DNA of 64,000 nucleotides from Onchocerca volvulus (lineage: Eukaryota > Nematoda > Chromadorea > Rhabditida > Onchocercidae): the NCBI GenBank assembly GCA_000499405.2, contig HG738138.1:23279097-23343096 (forward strand), in the 5' to 3' direction. The notes below the pieces were generated by a model that had not been told where the DNA came from, ran no database searches, and worked only from the letters and a program-made list of their open reading frames with translations. Shown here in pieces: positions 1 to 11,400 of this stretch (position 1 is the stretch's first letter; each line of letters opens with the position of its first letter). The position numbers and the translations under genes are program-made.

Positions 1-625
1 AACAAATCCTGTTCCTCTCCAGACTGTTGTAGTATTTCCTTACTTTCAATCTTCAACTCATTTTCAGATTTAGTTGACAACATGACGATGAGTTACGTGG
101 GTCGGACACGCAAAATGCAAAGGTGACGTATTGATAGTTTGATAAGTCCAAACATTCAATGTAAAAACAGTATTACCAATACATAGACCATCATTTTGAT
201 ACTAATCGATTATTTCTTGAAACTTGTGCGAACTCAAGTAAATGTTAGACCACTTGAAACTTGCGGACCTCATCTACATACTGAATATCAGCTATCACTA
301 AAACTTCTTTGTAATTTGCATTTCAGATTCCATAAGACATGCTTATCGTCCCTTCACATTTCCGAAGGGATAGTTACGTGAACGACCACTTTTCACACGT
401 AAGTGAATAAAACTCGCAATGAAAAAATTGAAAACTGATACTCCTAGTTTCAAGCAAAATTTTCCATCGAAACACCGATTAATAGACGATGCGACAAGAC
501 AAGATATTGTGTATGCGACATTTGGGCAAAAGCAATCGTTGCGAAAATGTGGCCATTGTATTGCGGTTTTACGTGATACGTGTTATGCGTAAACAATGAG
601 AAGCATAGTTATAATTGGGATATTT

Positions 626-1228
626 TTATCGGAATGCAAAACAAGTAATATTCTCTTTGATAACTTCGCAATATTTCCTTGCATGAATGACATAACTGAA
701 ATCACCCTGCGCGCAAATTACGTCAAATTTGATTCCCTGATAGACGTATTCAGCTGCTTCCGTAATGCTACGTTTCGATTCTGATACATCAGTTGTTATT
801 GCCTACAAAGAAATTTCATATTTCATACTATTGTTCATTTCAGGATTGTTCCTATTGTTGAGGTTAAGTTCATCATGCGAAGTTGAAAGTTTAAGTGAAA
901 GGAAGAATAAAAAACAACACATTAGTTTACAATTGTACGTAAAATTTCTAGGCTGAGATTCAAGGTTCTTAATTGTAGCATTGCAGCAACAAGTCAACAC
1001 GTTGCGGATTGAAATTCTCTCAATTTACGATTAGTTACCGTAATATTCTAATAAGTATTCGTACACCGGTACTCAATAAATTTTCTGAAAACCTAAAGTA
1101 CATTTTATAAATTGCTTGATTTTAAATTTTGAAAAATAATTACTCACCCGTAACATAACTTTTCTAAGTCTTCTGCTATTGCATACGGCCGATGGAAATG
1201 CAGCTTTCGCAGGATAATTTCGTCGGAG
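626..1228 (-). CDS. 3' end of an unrecognised minus-strand gene (two exons)
   Basis: Two phase-compatible exons read leftward. The first, 1228-1148, follows a TTTTAG acceptor and encodes SDEIILRKLHFHRPYAIAED and a few more residues before a strong GTGAGT donor. The second, 695-626, follows a TTTCAG acceptor and encodes YVIHARKYCEVIKENITCFA, F, R and a TAA stop. Phases agree (2 to 1 base), and codon use is less A+T-rich than the surroundings. The upstream exon or exons between 1229 and about 2050 could not be placed, so the protein is incomplete at its N-terminus. I recognise no family. The first exon is well supported; the terminal exon is likely but less certain. Confidence 0.4.
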
Positions 1229-1573
1229 CTAAAACTTCGGTAGTATTAATTAATTTTTGTTTTTTTAAATTTAAGATTCAAATCAACTTTTAAATTTGAA
1301 ATGAATCTTGAAGTCCAGCTACTAAAGGATAAATTGGTATAATGTCGAAATAAATTAAATTTTTAAAAAGATAGCAAAATTGATTAAAAAGCATTCACAA
1401 CTTGCCATATTTTTGGTCGAATGAATATTCGGTCGTTTCAACACATTATATGATGTCTTTTGTAATTTATCTTTCGGATCTAAAGTTGTTTCTAATCAAA
1501 TAATTTAAATAATTCAGAAAATTTTACTTCGAATCTTATTTCGAATAAGCTTTTGATCCAAATTTCATAAAAT

Positions 1574-1762
1574 TTGAATATAAAACTAGAGCAAATTAAA
1601 ACAAACACTCTGTTTGATCAGGATCTATTAGTTTATCGATTCTCAAAGGAAATACTCTGTACGAATGATCTCCAGCCAGAATATGTGGTTGAAATGATTT
1701 TTGCTTCGTTACAGAAACATCTGCAGGATAATTTTACAGCATTAAAGAAAAAATTGAAATAA
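1574..1762 (+). CDS. possible terminal exon of an unrecognised plus-strand gene
   Basis: An open frame of about 62 codons has protein-like composition, with a stretch reading LVYRFSKEILCTNDLQPEYV and a basic, lysine-rich end before TAA. The frame opens with TTG rather than ATG, so if real it is an internal or terminal exon. An AAACTAG site at about 1589 could be its acceptor. AATAAA-like sequence follows the stop closely. No upstream partner exon was found and I recognise no domain, so this remains a weak call. Confidence 0.2.
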   Translation: MNIKLEQIKTNTLFDQDLLVYRFSKEILCTNDLQPEYVVEMIFASLQKHLQDNFTALKKKLK

Positions 1763-2056
1763 AAATGGAATAAAACAAGAAAAGCAAAAATTAAAAAGAA
1801 AGAGAGGTAAGTTATCAGAGAAGTCTATTTTTTTTTTTTGGTGACACTACAAGCAAGTTTTGCTTTCTATTATTATAACATATCGAAAGCATGGTACAGT
1901 ACCGTATGTAAGACCCTATAACTGTTGATATACTGTAGTGGACTAATTTTGGTACCAAATGAATTATAATATCGATACAATAGGAAACAGTGAATATGTA
2001 ATGACAAAATTTTAGTTTAGATATGTTGATAGTGAAGTACTTTTAATATGATATAG

Positions 2057-3348
2057 TCAGCGACAGAAAAAGTTCAAAGTTCGAGTCGATTTACTTTCTG
2101 AAGTTTCATCGATGGTTGCGACTGGTGAAAAGTTCAGGTTTTGCTTTGAGGTTGTTCGGTTCGAAAGGTCATTCAATGCTTCGAGCAAATAATCTGCATC
2201 ATATTGATGAAATACCGGTACAAGTACAGGTTGAGGCTGTCTTGATATCAATTTTGATGTATCCAATTGCTCTTCATACGGATAAGGTGTTGCTTGAATT
2301 TATTTTTGATTATTGATTTCAAATTAAATTCAGTTCTTTTTCGTGTTTGCAGCCAGTTAATTTCTATGTCAATCATGATTATTAATCGATCCTTAATTCA
2401 TATTTAGTTACTTAATTCAAAAATCATATACTCACTTTACTAAATTAACTGAAAACCTTATTATTTAAATTCCCACCATTTTTGTAAAGTAATAACGTAG
2501 AATCGGAAAAGCGATATCAAATTTTGGAAGTCAAACATATCTGTAAATATTCAAGCTAATTTTCACGATTTTGGAATTTGCATTCTTCACTCCTTCTTCT
2601 TATCATTACCTTTTTTTCATAATATGAATCTTCTTTTAATTGAATTAGAAATTCATTAATTTTAAAATTAGCTAAGTTACACTTTCAATTGTCAAAATTT
2701 CTTAAAATCTAACTTTCACTGACATATATGGTTGGTTCGTAATTAGAATTATACAGATCAGGTTGCCAGAACTTTTCTTCCTCATATTGTTGTTGTTGTT
2801 GTTGTTGCCGTGGTAAGTTTATACGATTGAATTGATTTGAATTACTTGATGAACTGTAATACTTTCTATATCTGTCACCTGAAATGTATTCCATGAATAA
2901 AAAAGGTCGAAAGGTCACTTTTGCTATTGAAGCTGTTATCTAATATTGGTATGCATGAAAATGGCAATAATGGCGACATTGCCAATTATTTTACAATCGG
3001 AACTGAAACTTTTTATAAAATTCATTCATTTATCTATTTTTTCTTAAAAAGTGACGAAAAATTTAGTGCATACTGAAAGTATTTGCATAGCTTTTTGATA
3101 TTTGCTTCGATCTTACCTCACTTTTTATAATATTACTTCATTTCATCTCATTTAATCTTATTTTACATCATTTTGATTTGTTTGATTTTGCTCTAAATAA
3201 TTAATAAAGAATATATCCAACCTTGAAAACAATTTGGAAAACAGTGCCATGATGGTAATGATCCATAGCACAAACATGGAACTGAATAGGAAAATAGATG
3301 TAGAAATGATTCAATAATTAAAATGCTTTTTTGAATATTCCATAGCAT
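2057..3348 (-). CDS. small secreted-type protein with Cys-rich start and poly-Gln run
   Basis: A three-exon minus-strand model joins in frame: 3348-3222, 2878-2720 and 2292-2057 (stop TGA), 522 nt or 173 residues. Every junction is phase 1 and uses GT-AG signals (acceptors TTTCAG and a weaker TTCAAG). The protein starts MLWNIQKSILIIESFLHLFS, which could be a signal peptide although it contains a glutamate. A short cysteine cluster follows (PCLCYGSLPSWHCFPNC), then a Ser/Asn-rich stretch, seven consecutive Gln, and a Tyr/Pro-rich middle. I recognise no family. The second and third exons are the firmest part; the start could instead be an upstream exon, since the first exon also has a TTCAG site at 3282. 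Confidence 0.5.
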
Positions 3349-6188
3349 GTCGTATCGAGTAAAATTGAATATTTTCAATATTTGTTGATCTTTGATGTTA
3401 ATTTCAATTCTACAAAAATTTCAATCTAAAATAATATATCAAATACACATATCAGTTTTAAAGTACAAAATAGACTTAAAATATATATACTATTTTATCA
3501 TTCCAAAGTTTTCGAGGTATAAATACGTGTAAAGATACTTATATTTTGGAAAGGACGGATGAATTGTTGATTCTAAAATTGGAAATAATGCGGAAAAAAT
3601 AATTAAATCAGAAATTTTCGAAATATTAATCTCATTAAATTATATTTTAGTAAATTACTGTTATCGAGAAAAAATTTTCACCTAGCAATTGGGGAAAAAT
3701 TTTATCGATAAGATCAATAAAATGGCAAAAATATATTTGTATTTTTCACTATTCATCTTCAAATCTTCCGCCATATTCATTTATTATCTCTCAACAATTG
3801 TCTTCAACAATAATTTAATCCACTAAAATTCATATTATTACTTTCCGTTTTTTCTTCTCTTTTTTACGAATTTTGATTGTCCAAATCTTCGATAAATAAA
3901 GATCGAATTAATAATAATATATATGTTTAGTATGCCTTATCTCAATGATATTTTGGCTTAATCGATTGAAATACACTTCGATATTTAGAATTAAGCATTT
4001 ACGGCATGTGGAGATTTCTGTTCTCATCAAAAAAAAAGAAAAAAAAAAAAATTTTATTTCATACTTTTGGACATTTCAATTAATTGGCTATTTATCGAAT
4101 TTATTAATTAATTAGGTAAATCTCAAATCTTACTGTATATAGAAATTCTTCGATCTAACATTTTAAAAGGTACAGTTGACCTCTTGGGATTAATTTAACT
4201 TTATTATGTAAGATCTATCATTTTTATTATGTGATAGTGAAATAAGGCTTGGTTCATTTTCCACTTTTTCAATTAGCTATACATTTTAAAAGACCATAAT
4301 TATTGGATTATGGTATAAGTTACCGAAAGGTATAAATTGATTCGAAAAGTATAAATTACCGAAAAAGCTTGAAAATATTTATGAACCGCGCAAGGAACTG
4401 TTAGCGAATATTTTAAAATTTTGAAAAGGAGTTTGAAAAATAAAATATCTGAATAATGTGCATAGTATGAAACTGAAACAGAAAAGAACAAGAAATAATG
4501 AACAAATTTAATAGAAATATATAAAATAAATGAAACTAAACTAAAAGTTTAATCTTGAAGAAAAAAATTGATTTCAAGATGCTTAATGAGCACTTTAAAT
4601 TTAGTTTAAAAACTGAATAGATTACTGGAAACAGAAAAAATTAAAAAATTTAAATTAAAAAATAGTTCATTTTCCAATTCCGCCAAAATCTTGAAAAATG
4701 TTAATTTCAGTAATAGAGCTGAGGAAAATTAACGGAAGTGATTTTAACTGGAAGAAAAACTAAAAATTATAAATGGAACCTGCCAGGCTTCTATGAAAAG
4801 GATATTTCATTTCAGAAGACAAGGCAGAGGAACATTTAATGAGAGATTGAAAATTGTAGTGGATTTATCGATGATAATTGACAAATTTCAGAAACGATGA
4901 ATCCATCCATTTTCATTCATTCAAACCGATTTGATCCGATAATTAGGAAATATATTGTCAATCACTGACTTCTAAATAATGTTTTCATATTTTCGTATTC
5001 CAAATTGTCCCAATAAATTCAAATTATGAGGGGAAAGAAGGAGAAAGAAAGAATGAGATGCTTTGTTCGGTTATAAAACGAATATGATTAAAAATTTTAA
5101 TTATTCTGATAACCTTTGGTAACATTTTCAAATATTAATGCGAATCCAATCCGATACATCAAATCCAACATGAACAATTTAACAATACCTGAATTGAATA
5201 GGACAGTTTGTACTGTAAATGTAAACTATGCAAGTTATAAATGAGTGATACAGTCATATACGGTGATTAATTGCAAATGGTTTTCTATTAATTAGAGAGT
5301 ATTCTGTTACAAAATGGAATAATTAAAGATTTGATAATTAATGCTAAAATTGCTCGCATCTTCGGAAGAGGAATGATGAGACGCTTTGTTTTGTTATAAA
5401 GCGAGTACAATTGAAATTTTTTTATATTCCGATAATATATGAACTGGATAAGACGATCCGAAGCATTTTGACGTGCAAATCGATCATCTGACTTTAGTAT
5501 AGGGACGAAAGACTAATCGAAACAATCTAGTAGTTGGTTCTCTATGAAGTTTTCCGCAAAATAGCTGCAGTACGTAATGAAGCTGTTATATTCGGTAAAG
5601 CGAATGATTACGGGAACTGTGGGACGAAGCGTTAACCTATTCTCAAACATTCAATGAGTATGACGTCTTGCTTGCTTGAATGGAGCGTAGGGATTGGATG
5701 TGTGCTCCACGTAGGCCATTTTTGGTAAGCAGAATTGACGCTGTGAGATGAACTAAATGTTGAGTTAAAGTTGAATTAACCTTATCTTCGAAAGAACAAA
5801 AATACCTGAGAAATAAATATTCAATAATAAATAACATTACAGGAAATTAGGATAAGTTTGAGTAATTATCGGTTAAGAAAATGTTTCTTATGTTAGTTTA
5901 TCAGTATGCTTAAACTTATCATAAAACAGAACTTTCGATTTAAACTTTCTAAAGGAAAGCATAAATTCCTTGTTTCTATTTAATAATGCATTTGTATAAG
6001 TATAATAAAGCTGCTTATTGTATTTTTATTACTAGAACAATAAAGATAATATTTTATGATAATTATTTAATTGCTGCATTACTATAATTAGATTGAAATA
6101 TGAAATCTTTGATTAAACTGTCTTTTTCAAATTTTCTCAATTCAAACATTTCCAAGAATCTTTTATTCACAAACGGAATCAGTCCCTA

Positions 6189-6211
6189 ATATATATATAT
6201 ATATATATATT
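6189..6211. repeat. TA microsatellite
   Basis: An uninterrupted run of about 11-12 TA units lies in the spacer upstream of the STAT gene. Confidence 0.9.
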
Positions 6212-8400
6212 AGAGCAAAATGTAATGATAAAATATATTGTGTACAATAACTGTGTTTAAATATATCGAAATGTTTGAAATTATCATAAAGTGCAAATTT
6301 CGATTTAAATTTCTTAAAAAAAAAAATAATAATTAATATATGACTGCATTAGTCATACATAATGTGACAATATTAGTATGATTTGTTCATTGACAGTATT
6401 AATCATTTCTATTTTTGAAAAAGCAATTTTGTATAATATGTTTAAAACAGAATTATGTATATGATAAGATGATATGGCATGACATCAGACAAACCTTGTC
6501 AATCTGATAATTTTTTACTTGCGAGAGAAATGAGAACAAGCAAAAGATGTTTAGGAATGTTGGCCAAAATATATACTGCCAAGGTGATAAGAAGATGATT
6601 TTAATGTGTAAACAACAAAAATGTTGGAATGATAGAAATCAAGTACTAGAAGAAATGAATGGAAGAAAAAATGTTATAACTTGATATTATATTTTTATTA
6701 CAGTTAGTTCTAATAAGATAAGATGCATTATGTGATCCTTCTTCTTCTTCTACAAAAAGAATATCGATAATATCAACTTCTTTCATTCTTTATATTAATT
6801 TTTTTATCATTAAAGTACTTAATTGATAACTCAATTTCTGTTAATTCGACTCAGACAAATTTAAAGATAAAAGGAGGTATATTTTATATTATTAAAAGAG
6901 TATTTAATTACAGAATAGACTGATTTTGGAAAAAAATTTTCAAGTAATATAAGGCACTTATATGGTAGCATAAATATTTCAAATTTGAATGAAAAATTTA
7001 GAAAAAACAGACATAAATAAATATGCAATAATCGAGCAATATCATTAAAATACGTATTATAGTCAAATATTTGAAGTAACGATTTTTTTGAAATATTTAT
7101 TATAATTAAGTGAAAGGTATTCTACACTTTTTTTTATTCTACGAATTTTTGCCTATTGCAGAAATTTTAATGGAACTATTTCAAAAGTTACAAAAACTGA
7201 AAATGATATCTTCTACTATTGTAGTGTCCGACGTCTTTTTATTTGATTCATAAAAAGGAAAAGTATTAATGCTCTATTTATACTTAATGCTGTGATAATG
7301 AAAATTTCAAAAAATTTGAAAAAAAATATATCAAATTATAAAGTAAATAAAAGGGTTTAATTTGTGTGGTATTTGCTCAAAAATTGTCTGATATGGTATG
7401 CTGATTGATTAGCGGAACATCTCTTATCATATCATTGCTTTCATGAGATTGAACGGAGCCTATCAGCTAGCATACAAACATATGGAAAGATTGTATAAAT
7501 ATGTTCACTGTTAGGACGTTATCAAAGTAGTTCAATGCTTGCTTCTTCTTCGTTTTTCTGGTTTTTTCCTTTTTATTAGCTTCAGATTATCATCATTAAT
7601 GGTCGTCTTCTTTTTTTTGATTACATCAAAATATCCACTTAGTTTATAATAAATTTACGATTTTTGAATTTGATTTAACTGTGATTAGCAAATTTAATAA
7701 ATTATCATAAATACAAATTTGATCTAGCTTACATAATAATTTTAATTTTAATGAATTCAAATAACTATCATAAATAAATGATCGATATTCAAGCCTAAAA
7801 CATAAAAATTTTGTAATGGTTTAAATGAAAATACCAGAAAATGCTGGGATTATTAGGACTTTGTTCAAATATTCGGTCCCATATAAACAGTATGGTTAAT
7901 ACAGTATATCTTGCTGCTCAGCTGGAATTATGTACCATATCTACTTACTGTATCATATTCTAGAAGATTCAATATTATAAATCGTTGAACCATTGCATAT
8001 TTTTTGAATCAGTAAAATAAAATAAAAGAAATTCCATCTACTTAAACATTATCTACTCATTTTAGTCTTTTGTGATTAAGAAAAAAGAAGTGTCGACCGA
8101 TTATACTGTATTTAACGATAACTCATCATTGATATTGCTTGCAATTACCAATTAATTTTTTAGTAGAAAATATATCTCAATAATTCTATTGAAATTCTGA
8201 TATTCTAATATGTGACAAAGAATTAGAAAATTCCTGAAATTATCATTCGAAAAGTAGCCAAATCAAATATTATTGAATTTTAACCTTCAAATTGTTCCTT
8301 ATCTCCTTTGTGATTTCTATCGTTTTAATATCAAATAGCATTTTGAAGTCTGATTAGCAAAAACATCGGTCATAAAATTCCATGTTATCGCAAAATATCA

Positions 8401-8407
8401 TTTTCAG
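8401..8407 (+). promoter_or_regulatory. probable spliced-leader acceptor of the STAT gene
   Basis: TTTTCAG lies five bases before the first ATG of the STAT model. In nematodes a consensus 3' splice site this close to the start, with no obvious upstream donor exon, usually marks trans-splicing of a spliced leader. An unseen upstream coding exon is the alternative. Confidence 0.45.
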
Positions 8408-8412
8408 GTATT

Positions 8413-11400
8413 ATGCATTCACTTGTATACAACAATAATTCCAACTTGAAAAATGATACTTCAGATGATAGCGTATTTCAAAAAAGTATTGCAAACTTAT
8501 ATCATAGCCGAAGAGAGCTTGCCAAACTAATGGGTGAAAAACAGAAGGTGTTGTTAAATTTTGCACAGTACTTAATAAGTTAAAAAAAAGGAAATAAGAA
8601 AATTAAATGTAAAATCACTGTTTACTAAATCAGTAATATGTTTGTAATTCAATTAACTCATCTGAATCACTGGAACTTTTAAATTTAAAAATCTTAGCTG
8701 AATTAATTAGTGAAAAAATATTCAAGATATAAAAAGATAGAAAATTCTATCGAAAATTGAATATTTCATAAGTTATTCAATAATTCTGCATAATCTACTA
8801 AACTTTCAGTGGCTAAATTGTCAAAGAAAGGCAAGTTTGTTGGTTCAACCGTGGAAAACGGATGAACTGAAAGTGATGTCAAGGTTTTTTTATTTATGAA
8901 AAATTTACTGAACTTTTGGTTGAAACTAAAAATTTAGTTGCATCTCAATTTTTAGACAGAATATATTTTTTGGAATCTCTAATAAATGAGTGATTGAAGC
9001 AGAACCATTTTTAAAAAAAAAAAAAATAGCAAATATTTCCTGAGATATCTAAAATTCGACAGACAGGATTTCGAAACGAAGTTTAGCGAAAATTCAAATT
9101 GATTCTGTTGAATTAAGCTAGTCTTTAGTTTGCGAGTATTAAGCCTATCGCTCTTTCAGTACTTAAATCCCACGTTTCAGATTCGCACCGTTGCTAAATA
9201 CCGTATCAACAGCTCAGTTACCTAGTGAGGAACATCAGGCTCAATTAGCACTTATCGAACAGATCATTCAAGAGTAAGTCTTTCTCACACTTTCGCAAAT
9301 ATTTCTGATTTTGAAAGCAAAGTAAATATTTATCAGTCTGTTAAATGCAAAAAAAAAAAAAAAAATAAACTGTCACATTTTCTGAAAACGGCCATAAATC
9401 AAGGAAAAATGTTAATCGGTCAAGATTATTTATTCTAAACTATTAAAAATAGTATCCAACTTGTGGATAAGCGGAATAACTAAAAACTTTTATTTCACTG
9501 ATTTGCGATCTTTTGCATGATGTAATATTAGCAGATGCCTCTCACTTTATGGTAAAATTTCTAATTTTATTGATTACGATTTCGTAACTTCAAGAAATAC
9601 AGAAAATATAAATCAGAATATGCTTTAAGATATCGAATTCTTTTGATGGAAATGCATTACTAAACTTATTTATAAGAAAAAATTTTTCTTTATTTAAAAT
9701 ACGCATCTCTTTCTCAGATCCATTATAATCGAATGGCCGAAGATACTTCATGAAAGATGTCCCGGTGATGATAACAGCTTATTTGATACGGAAATGGATT
9801 TTGCTCCTTTGATACATCGAGCTCGGAATGTTGTCAAATGTCGTACATCACATCCAACGATGAGAGTACGGTATGGTTTTCGTGGTTGAGATTCAATCTC
9901 ATTTAACATCATTGTATTGCTTATCACAATATCTCAAGAATACGAAATTAATGAAGTTAACATGTTTAAATTACAGTACTTGTAGCATTCTTTCTCTCCT
10001 TAGTTTCATGCATACAAATTTTCTGATTTCCAAAAATCAGTAATATCTAAAATTAACTGCTGCCAATTCATTTATTTTTTGGGGAATTTTTAGAGTTTGT
10101 GCAATAGCTGAACCAAAATCGGATAAATCCTATCCACGTGTAATAGAAGCATTTTTTCGTGCCACACTGGTCAAATTATCCGGCGATCCAGGCGAAAGGT
10201 ACCGTTTTTTGGATAATTTCTCGGTTTTTAGACAATACTTTATTTCTATAATAAGCATATAATTTTATAAATCATATAATTATATGCAAACAATTTCAAC
10301 AAAGTTGTAGACAAACAGCTGGCCGATTAATTTTGACCCAACGTGAAGGTACGTCAGCAACGAAATATCACGATCAACATGGTGTTGTAGTGAATATGAA
10401 TGGAAAATTGCTGGTACACCAAGCATCACCTGAATGTATTGCTGGCATTTTATCGGAACAATATGGTGAAAACGTGAAAAAGACTGATTTCAAATACGAA
10501 CACGGAACGCTCTGCGCGATATTTCCGGAATTGGTTTGTAGAAATACCACTTAATCACTTTTATGCTATTGATTCGATCTAGTGATGTTGAAAATCAGCG
10601 AAAATGTATTTCTGAAATTTATATTTCTTCTGTCTACTATTTTCCTTTCATTTTTACTTATCCAATTTATGAAATTCTAATTATTACAATTTAGATATGA
10701 CAAAGGCACTTTTTTTGCAGGGTGTAACGTTAAATTCAATGATCGATCGACGTCAGTTATCGACGCGCTACGCAATTCAAATCGATGTTGCACTGAACAT
10801 TGAAAATAAATTAATCGTAAAACACGTAAGTTGCAATTCAAATATATTTTTCTGTAATGAAGAAAGATGAAAAAGATGAAGAAATGGTAGAACAAGTTGA
10901 AATTAGCGAAAGAATAAGATATTTCTAGCAATGAATACTTTTGAACGAACTATTACAGGTTGTCCTGTCACATGAATTTCTAATTGCAATCACCAATGAT
11001 CAGACCGAATCGCTGTTAAATTTCATCTACTGGCCACGATTACTTGATCGGGAGCAATTTGTTAGGAGATACTTAAATTTTTATTTCTCTATCAATAAAT
11101 AGTTTAGTAATAATTTTGAATTTTAAGATTCAGATATGAAAAATTATTCAAATTTCAAAAAGTAATTGAATATATTAATTTTTTTTCCAAGATATATAAT
11201 ACCACTTTTCTTTCGCATTATTATTTACTTTCGTTTTTTATTTATGTAGACTAGCTGGACTCGGCCAACACTTCGCGTAGCGGATCCAGCTAATCTATAT
11301 AAATAAAAATGCAAATTCTATATGAATAAAATTGTAATTGTTCGGCTGTTCAAAATCTTAAATTTCCGAAAGTTCTTGAACACGCGCCTATTCGAATGCA

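Larger units (their letters stand above)
3349..8412. other. gene-poor A+T-rich spacer
   Basis: About 5 kb with no convincing exon on either strand. It holds poly-A and poly-T runs, a TA microsatellite at about 6189-6211, and a diverged direct duplication: roughly 5040-5110 and 5360-5430 share the pattern GAATGAtGAGAtGCTTTGTT followed by a GTTATAAA(A/G)CGA core. A stretch at about 5500-5840 is less A+T-rich than its surroundings, but its only open frame (minus strand) shows no recognisable protein features. The last few hundred bases should contain the STAT promoter; no motif stands out enough to name. Confidence 0.5.

Noticed and set aside
10677..10931. 84-codon minus-strand frame
   Set aside because: Overlaps STAT exon 10721-10825 and its intron on the other strand; no independent support.
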